Shown piece by piece: positions 59,924-64,000 of a stretch of 64,000 bases of DNA. A program made the position numbers and the translations under genes. Origin of the DNA: Mycolicibacterium sp. YH-1 (GTDB taxonomy: Bacteria; Actinomycetota; Actinomycetes; Mycobacteriales; Mycobacteriaceae). Under the pieces are notes generated by a model, which had not been told where the DNA came from, did not search any database, and worked only from the letters and a program-made list of their open reading frames with translations. The stretch's first letter is position 1; each line of letters begins with the position of its first letter. The stretch covers positions 6,262,001 through 6,326,000 of the forward strand of contig NZ_CP092915.1 in assembly GCF_022557175.1 (NCBI RefSeq). The letters run 5' to 3'.

Positions 59924-61141
59924 CTAGACGATGAAGCGCAGGTCGGTGAGCGACTTGGCCAGCCGCAGGAAGTCCGCCGGCCGGCCGACCGTCTCGACGG
60001 CCACCAGCGCCCCGGCCAGGTAGCGCTCGACGGTCAACTCCTCGCCGGTGGCCGCGACGACGTCGTGCGTCTCCAGATCGGGGGGCAGCCAACCGGCCTG
60101 TTGCAGCCGGATGCCGGCCTGCTCGGTCCAGAACGTCGGAACGGACGTGGACACCTCGGGTTGGCCGAGCAGGCTGGTCACTACCGCCTTGGCCTGGTTA
60201 ACGGCATTGTGCACCGATTCGATGCGCGCCTCGAGCCCGCCGGGGGTACGAAACGACGCGACGTCGCCTGCGGCGTAGACGTCCGTCAGCGATGTGCGTC
60301 CGGCCTGGTCGACGAACACGCCGCGGCCGCACTCTGCACCGTCGGCGGCGGCGAGCTCGACATTGGGCACCGCGCCGGTCGCGAAAACCACCATGTCGAC
60401 GGTCAGCCGCGACCCATCCCGCAGGCCGACCACCACAGCGTCCGGATTCTCGGTCAGTTCGGTCACCAGGCAGTTGACGTGCACCCGCAGTCCCCGTCCG
60501 CGGTGCCTTTCCAAAAGCCACTTGGCGGTGAACGGTGACGTCTTGCCGGGCAGCAGGCTGGTACCCGCCTCGACCACCGTCACGTCAAGGCCAAGTGTGA
60601 GCAGTGAGCTGGCGATCTCGAGTCCGAGGTATCCGCCGCCGACGATCAGGCAGGATCTTGCCCCCGCGTGCACGGCGGTGCGCAGTCGCAGCGCATCCCC
60701 GAAGGTGCGCACGGCATGGATCCTGTGCCTGCTCGGCCACGGCGGTGGCACCGCTCGGGCGCCGGTTGCCAGCACGCAGTTGGTGTAGCGCACCACGCTG
60801 CCGTCGTCGAAGGTGACGCGGTGGCCACACGAGTCCAGGTGCACGGCCCGGCGGCCATGGTCGATGTCGACCCGTAGATCGGCGTACACCTGCGGCGCCC
60901 GCAGCGACAACCGCTCGATTTGCAGTCCCGTCGCCAGCGCAGCCTTGGACAGCGGCGGGCGCTCGTAGGGCGGTAACGTCTCGTCGCCCACCAGCCTGAT
61001 GGCTCCGTCGTGGCCACCGCGGCGCAGGCCGGACACCACCTCGGCACCCGCCTGGCCCGCGCCGATCACCAGGACGTCGGTGACGGTCTCGGCGCCGCGC
61101 GACACGTCGACCGATGGCGTGGGCGACGTCGGCAAGGTCAC
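59924..61141 (-). CDS. FAD-dependent ferredoxin reductase
   Basis: A putidaredoxin-reductase/HcaD-type flavoprotein of 405 residues. FAD binding: [14 protein letters not shown] near residues 23-36, and [10 protein letters not shown] near the end. NAD binding: [30 protein letters not shown] is a family signature. It passes electrons from NAD(P)H to a ferredoxin serving an oxygenase or P450, but no ferredoxin or oxygenase gene is present in the window. The start is GTG 61141, overlapping the aldehyde dehydrogenase stop in GTGA; GTG at a later VTDVLVIG is possible. It belongs to the operon by spacing. Confidence 0.9.
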   Translation of the reverse strand: MTLPTSPTPSVDVSRGAETVTDVLVIGAGQAGAEVVSGLRRGGHDGAIRLVGDETLPPYERPPLSKAALATGLQIERLSLRAPQVYADLRVDIDHGRRAVHLDSCGHRVTFDDGSVVRYTNCVLATGARAVPPPWPSRHRIHAVRTFGDALRLRTAVHAGARSCLIVGGGYLGLEIASSLLTLGLDVTVVEAGTSLLPGKTSPFTAKWLLERHRGRGLRVHVNCLVTELTENPDAVVVGLRDGSRLTVDMVVFATGAVPNVELAAADGAECGRGVFVDQAGRTSLTDVYAAGDVASFRTPGGLEARIESVHNAVNQAKAVVTSLLGQPEVSTSVPTFWTEQAGIRLQQAGWLPPDLETHDVVAATGEELTVERYLAGALVAVETVGRPADFLRLAKSLTDLRFIV

Positions 61142-62604
61142 GAGCTCGTCCCCAGTCCGCCCACACACACGTACTTGACCGACAAATACTCATCGAGGCC
61201 CAGATGGGATCCCTCGCGGCCGTACCCGGAGTCCTTGATCCCGCCGAACGGGGCCACCTCGGTGGCAACCAGGCTCTCGTTGATCCCGACCATCCCGAAC
61301 TCAAGTGCTTCGCTGACGGCAATGGCCCGGGCGAGGTCGCGGGTGTAGAAGTACGCCGCCAGTCCATACGGGGTGGCGTTGGCCCGCTCAACGACTTCAT
61401 CGACGGTGTCGAATATCGACACCGGAGCGATCGGGCCGAAGATCTCCCCGCGCGTGATCGTGGCGGTGTCCGTGACATCGGTCAGGATCGTGGGCTCGAA
61501 GAACAGTCCACCCTTTCGGTGCCCTCCGAGGACCAGCTTCGCGCCGTCGGCCTCGGCCTGTTCGACCAGCAGTTCCATGGCGCTGAGCGCCTGGTCGTTG
61601 ATCAGTGGACCGATATCGGTCGACTCGTCGTCGCCGTGCCCCACCCGCAAGTCGGCGGCCGCCGCGGCGAACGCGCGCAGGAAGTCGTCGGCCACGGCGC
61701 GGGCGACGTAGATCCGGTTGGCGGCCACGCACGTCTGACCACAGTTGCGGAATTTGCCCGCGATTGCGCCGCGCACCGCGAGTTCCAAATCGGCGTCGTC
61801 GAAGACGATCAGAGGCGCATTGCCGCCGAGTTCCAGCGACAGGCGCTTGAGTGTTTGCGCCGAGTCTCGGGCGAGCAGTTTGCCGACCTCGGTGGATCCG
61901 GTGAACGAGATCTTTCTGACATCCGCGCTTGCGGTGAGCACCTTGCCCAGGCGCGGGCCCGGTCCGGTGACGACATTGAACACACCGGGCGGAATGCCGA
62001 CCTTGGCGCCGAGTTCGGCGAGCGCGAGCGCGGTGAGCGGTGTCTCCTCGGCGGGCTTGACCACCACAGTGCAACCGGCGGCCAGCGCGGCCGCCGCCTT
62101 GCGGGTGATCATCGCTGCCGGGAAATTCCACGGCGTGATGATCGCGACGACGCCGACGGGTTCACGTAGCACCAGCAGCCGGCGGTCACCGGTGTTGGCG
62201 GGAATGGTGTCACCGTATGCGCGGCGCCCCTCCTCGGCGAACCACTCCAGATACGATGCGGCCTGCCCTATCTCGGCGCGTGCCTCCCGCAGCGGCTTGC
62301 CCTGCTCGCGGGTCAACACGGCGGCCAGCTCCTCGGTGTGCGCGATGACCTCGTCGAACCACGCACGCAGCAGGCGGCACCGCTCGCGAGCCGGGCGGGC
62401 CCGCCATTCCTGCTGGGCGGTGCGCGCAGCCGCGATCGCAGCCGTCACGTCGACCTCGGACATCGCAGGCACGTGCGCGATCGTCGCGCCGGTGGCCGGG
62501 TTCGTCACGGGTGTGGTGGCGCCATCGGCGGCGTCGACCCACTGGCCGCCGACGTAAGCCTGCCACCAGTCCTGCTCCAGAAGACGCAGTGAATCTGTCT
62601 GCAC
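61138..62604 (-). CDS. Semialdehyde dehydrogenase (GabD / KGSA dehydrogenase-like)
   Basis: An aldehyde dehydrogenase of 488 residues, closest in phrase to succinate-semialdehyde and alpha-ketoglutarate-semialdehyde dehydrogenases. It has [39 protein letters not shown], Glu in [18 protein letters not shown] and Cys in [13 protein letters not shown]. The end [27 protein letters not shown] is typical of GabD. Oxidation of a semialdehyde fits the output of a 2-keto-3-deoxy acid route (inference). I chose GTG 62604, which follows AAGGGG, over GTG 62634. It is the first gene of the five-gene operon. Confidence 0.92.
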   Translation of the reverse strand: MQTDSLRLLEQDWWQAYVGGQWVDAADGATTPVTNPATGATIAHVPAMSEVDVTAAIAAARTAQQEWRARPARERCRLLRAWFDEVIAHTEELAAVLTREQGKPLREARAEIGQAASYLEWFAEEGRRAYGDTIPANTGDRRLLVLREPVGVVAIITPWNFPAAMITRKAAAALAAGCTVVVKPAEETPLTALALAELGAKVGIPPGVFNVVTGPGPRLGKVLTASADVRKISFTGSTEVGKLLARDSAQTLKRLSLELGGNAPLIVFDDADLELAVRGAIAGKFRNCGQTCVAANRIYVARAVADDFLRAFAAAAADLRVGHGDDESTDIGPLINDQALSAMELLVEQAEADGAKLVLGGHRKGGLFFEPTILTDVTDTATITRGEIFGPIAPVSIFDTVDEVVERANATPYGLAAYFYTRDLARAIAVSEALEFGMVGINESLVATEVAPFGGIKDSGYGREGSHLGLDEYLSVKYVCVGGLGTSS

Positions 62605-62651
62605 CGAAACCCCTTTCGGTCTGGGGCGGAACACCGCCTAGTGCCCCTACG

Positions 62652-62657
62652 ATGCTA
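62652..62657 (-). promoter_or_regulatory. Putative -10 of the catabolic operon
   Basis: TAGCAT on the minus strand (TANNNT) lies 47 nt before the aldehyde dehydrogenase start, in the 119 nt gap after the PucR-type gene. No good -35 is seen, as expected for an activator-dependent promoter. Confidence 0.35.
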
Positions 62658-62723
62658 GGAGCGGACGCGGTCCGTCCCGATGGGCAGACGTACGAGGATC
62701 GAGCAGACTCCTGTCCCCGTGCA

Positions 62724-64000
62724 CTAACGGGCGGCAGCGCCCCTGCGATCGTGCTCGATGTCCAGCGCCAGAATTGCCAGGTAGAGGTTGACCAGGTCGG
62801 GGAATGAGGCGAGGTCCCGGTCGGTCAGTTTCTCGATCAGCTGCATGCGATAGCGAAAGGTATTGCGGTGGACGTACATGGCCTCGGAGGCCGGTGACAC
62901 CTGGCAGTCGTGCTCGACGAACGCCCGCAGTGTCTCGACCAGACAGGAGTCGTGCTCCCGGTCGTACTCAAGTAGCGGGCGCAGCATCTCCTCGCCGAGT
63001 GACCCCAACGGCACCTTGAGGTTGGCAAGCAGCAGCCGCGACATGCTGACCGGCGCGGGTTGGTTGACACCCGGACCGTGGCTCATCGCCTCTTGCGCCT
63101 CGTACCACGACATACGCAGCCCGGTGACGCCCGGATGTACGCCGCCGACACCGATGGTGAGCTGACCAAGCCCGCCGAGGTGCTCTCGCATCCCGCAGGC
63201 CAGGCGGTCGACGTCGACCGTTGCCGGGACCACGACGGCGATCACGTCCCCCACCAGGGCGACGATGTACTGCCCGACGCTGCCCGGCAAGAACCTGTCG
63301 CTGTTCCAGGGCACGTCGTGCAACCGCTCCGGCGGGCATGCCACGCGGGCGAGCACCATCCGGTTGCCGACGTCGGTGTTCACCCCCCAGCGGGCCAGCC
63401 GGTGGCGTCCCTCGGTATCGGTGACATCGCCGTGCACCAGGTCTTCGATGACCTCGCCGACGAGTTCGCGCCGACCGTTGCGCTCGGCTTGCAAGCGGTT
63501 GAACTCCAAGGCGACCAAGCCGAGCGCGAACCGCACCACGTCGCTGGCCTCGGCACCGCCCCGGGTGCAGACGAACGCAACGTTGTGACCTGTCACGTTC
63601 ACCGGATAGCAGGTCACCCCGGCGATGACCGACCCGAATCGAAGGCGGCTGCGCGCCGCCCGAATCTCTGCTACCGGCCAACTCCCATCGCTGGGTGGCG
63701 CGGCCGCCAGTACGTTGCCGTGGAAGTCGATCAGCGCCACCGGTGTGTCCAGCATGGTGCGTAATCGAGCGATCAACCCGTCCAGACCCTGCCGCGACAG
63801 CAGAGCGTCGGTCAACGCCTCGTGCACCTCGAGGGTGCGGCGAGCCACCGCGTACCGGTCAGCGACCTGTCGGTCGACGACGAACTCGGCCACCGACCGA
63901 AATGTCGTGCGCAGTGGTACCTCGATGAGCGGCAGGTTCAGTCGCCGCGCGGCGGCGAGCATCGCCGCCGGAATCTCTTGATGCGCCAGTACCGGCGCCA
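62724..64000 (-). CDS. PucR-family regulator, 5' end beyond right edge
   Basis: The frame stays open past ATG 63962 to the window edge, and the residues before it (APVLAHQEIPAA, then MLAAARRLNLPLIEVP) continue the PucR N-terminal domain, so the true start lies outside. Order: PucR domain, a degenerate GGDEF/CdaR-like middle part, and a C-terminal helix-turn-helix (LVETLRAFVEHDCQVSPASEAMYVHRNTFRYRMQLIEKLTDRDL). PucR regulators activate catabolic operons in response to the substrate. It is transcribed towards the aldehyde dehydrogenase operon that begins 120 nt after its stop, so it is the obvious regulator of that operon. Confidence 0.9.
   Translation of the reverse strand, partial: APVLAHQEIPAAMLAAARRLNLPLIEVPLRTTFRSVAEFVVDRQVADRYAVARRTLEVHEALTDALLSRQGLDGLIARLRTMLDTPVALIDFHGNVLAAAPPSDGSWPVAEIRAARSRLRFGSVIAGVTCYPVNVTGHNVAFVCTRGGAEASDVVRFALGLVALEFNRLQAERNGRRELVGEVIEDLVHGDVTDTEGRHRLARWGVNTDVGNRMVLARVACPPERLHDVPWNSDRFLPGSVGQYIVALVGDVIAVVVPATVDVDRLACGMREHLGGLGQLTIGVGGVHPGVTGLRMSWYEAQEAMSHGPGVNQPAPVSMSRLLLANLKVPLGSLGEEMLRPLLEYDREHDSCLVETLRAFVEHDCQVSPASEAMYVHRNTFRYRMQLIEKLTDRDLASFPDLVNLYLAILALDIEHDRRGAAAR

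Noticed and set aside
1..64000. CRISPR arrays, tRNA and rRNA genes
   Set aside because: No regularly spaced repeats, cloverleaf-like segments or rRNA motifs were noticed.

Overview
The window is high-GC actinobacterial DNA. A complete type VII secretion locus of the ESX-3 type, with its PE, PPE, EsxG and EsxH genes, and many genes known from Mycobacterium tuberculosis place it in Mycobacterium sensu lato. The relatives that come to mind (for example the M. vanbaalenii type of (R)-amine transaminase) suggest a fast-growing environmental Mycolicibacterium. Several genes look leaderless, with a TANNNT box 6-7 bases before the start codon, as is common in this genus. From memory, most of 2.7-41.7 kb corresponds to the H37Rv block Rv0312 back to Rv0271c, read in inverted orientation and carrying insertions. 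No tRNA, rRNA, CRISPR array, transposase or integrase was seen.

Layout: 0-2.5 kb holds a cut-off unknown gene and a restriction-modification pair, an EcoRV-family endonuclease with a C5-cytosine methyltransferase. 2.5-10.5 kb holds cell-envelope genes: an Hsp70-like membrane protein with a Pro/Thr tail, a membrane protein, a SnoaL-like protein, an L,D-transpeptidase-like exported protein, a PAP2-lipid kinase fusion, a second PAP2 protein, a YchJ-like protein and an exported CHAP protein. 10.8-15.9 kb is a sulfur unit: sulfatase, Stf0 sulfotransferase, CysD and a CysN-CysC fusion, so activated sulfate is made next to an enzyme that uses it. 15.9-18.8 kb holds tam, an amidohydrolase and a frameshifted hydrolase.

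18.8-33.4 kb is the ESX-3 operon on the minus strand (eccA3-eccB3-eccC3-PE5-PPE4-esxG-esxH-espG3-eccD3-mycP3-eccE3), with frequent 1-28 nt overlaps and an IdeR-type iron box before eccA3. 33.5-41.7 kb holds a methyltransferase, an MpaB-type oxygenase, two TetR regulators, a VOC protein, a hydrolase, a 2-hydroxyacid dehydrogenase and fadE6. 41.8-45.4 kb is a LysR regulator, an APC permease and an (R)-selective amine transaminase, which reads as an amine uptake and deamination unit. 45.4-48.2 kb is a TetR / SDR / MFS unit with a strong promoter.

48.1-56.2 kb holds an SDR gene and an aldehyde dehydrogenase that were probably once divergent neighbours. They are now separated by about 5.6 kb carrying an ABC-F ATPase and a single-chain ABC exporter, flanked by direct duplications of the old SDR/ALDH junction. 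56.2-64.0 kb is a tightly packed minus-strand catabolic operon, semialdehyde dehydrogenase - ferredoxin reductase - IlvD/Edd dehydratase - UbiX-type prenyltransferase - UbiD-type decarboxylase, behind a PucR-type regulator that runs off the right edge. This operon and the ABC cassette are the best candidates for something undescribed.
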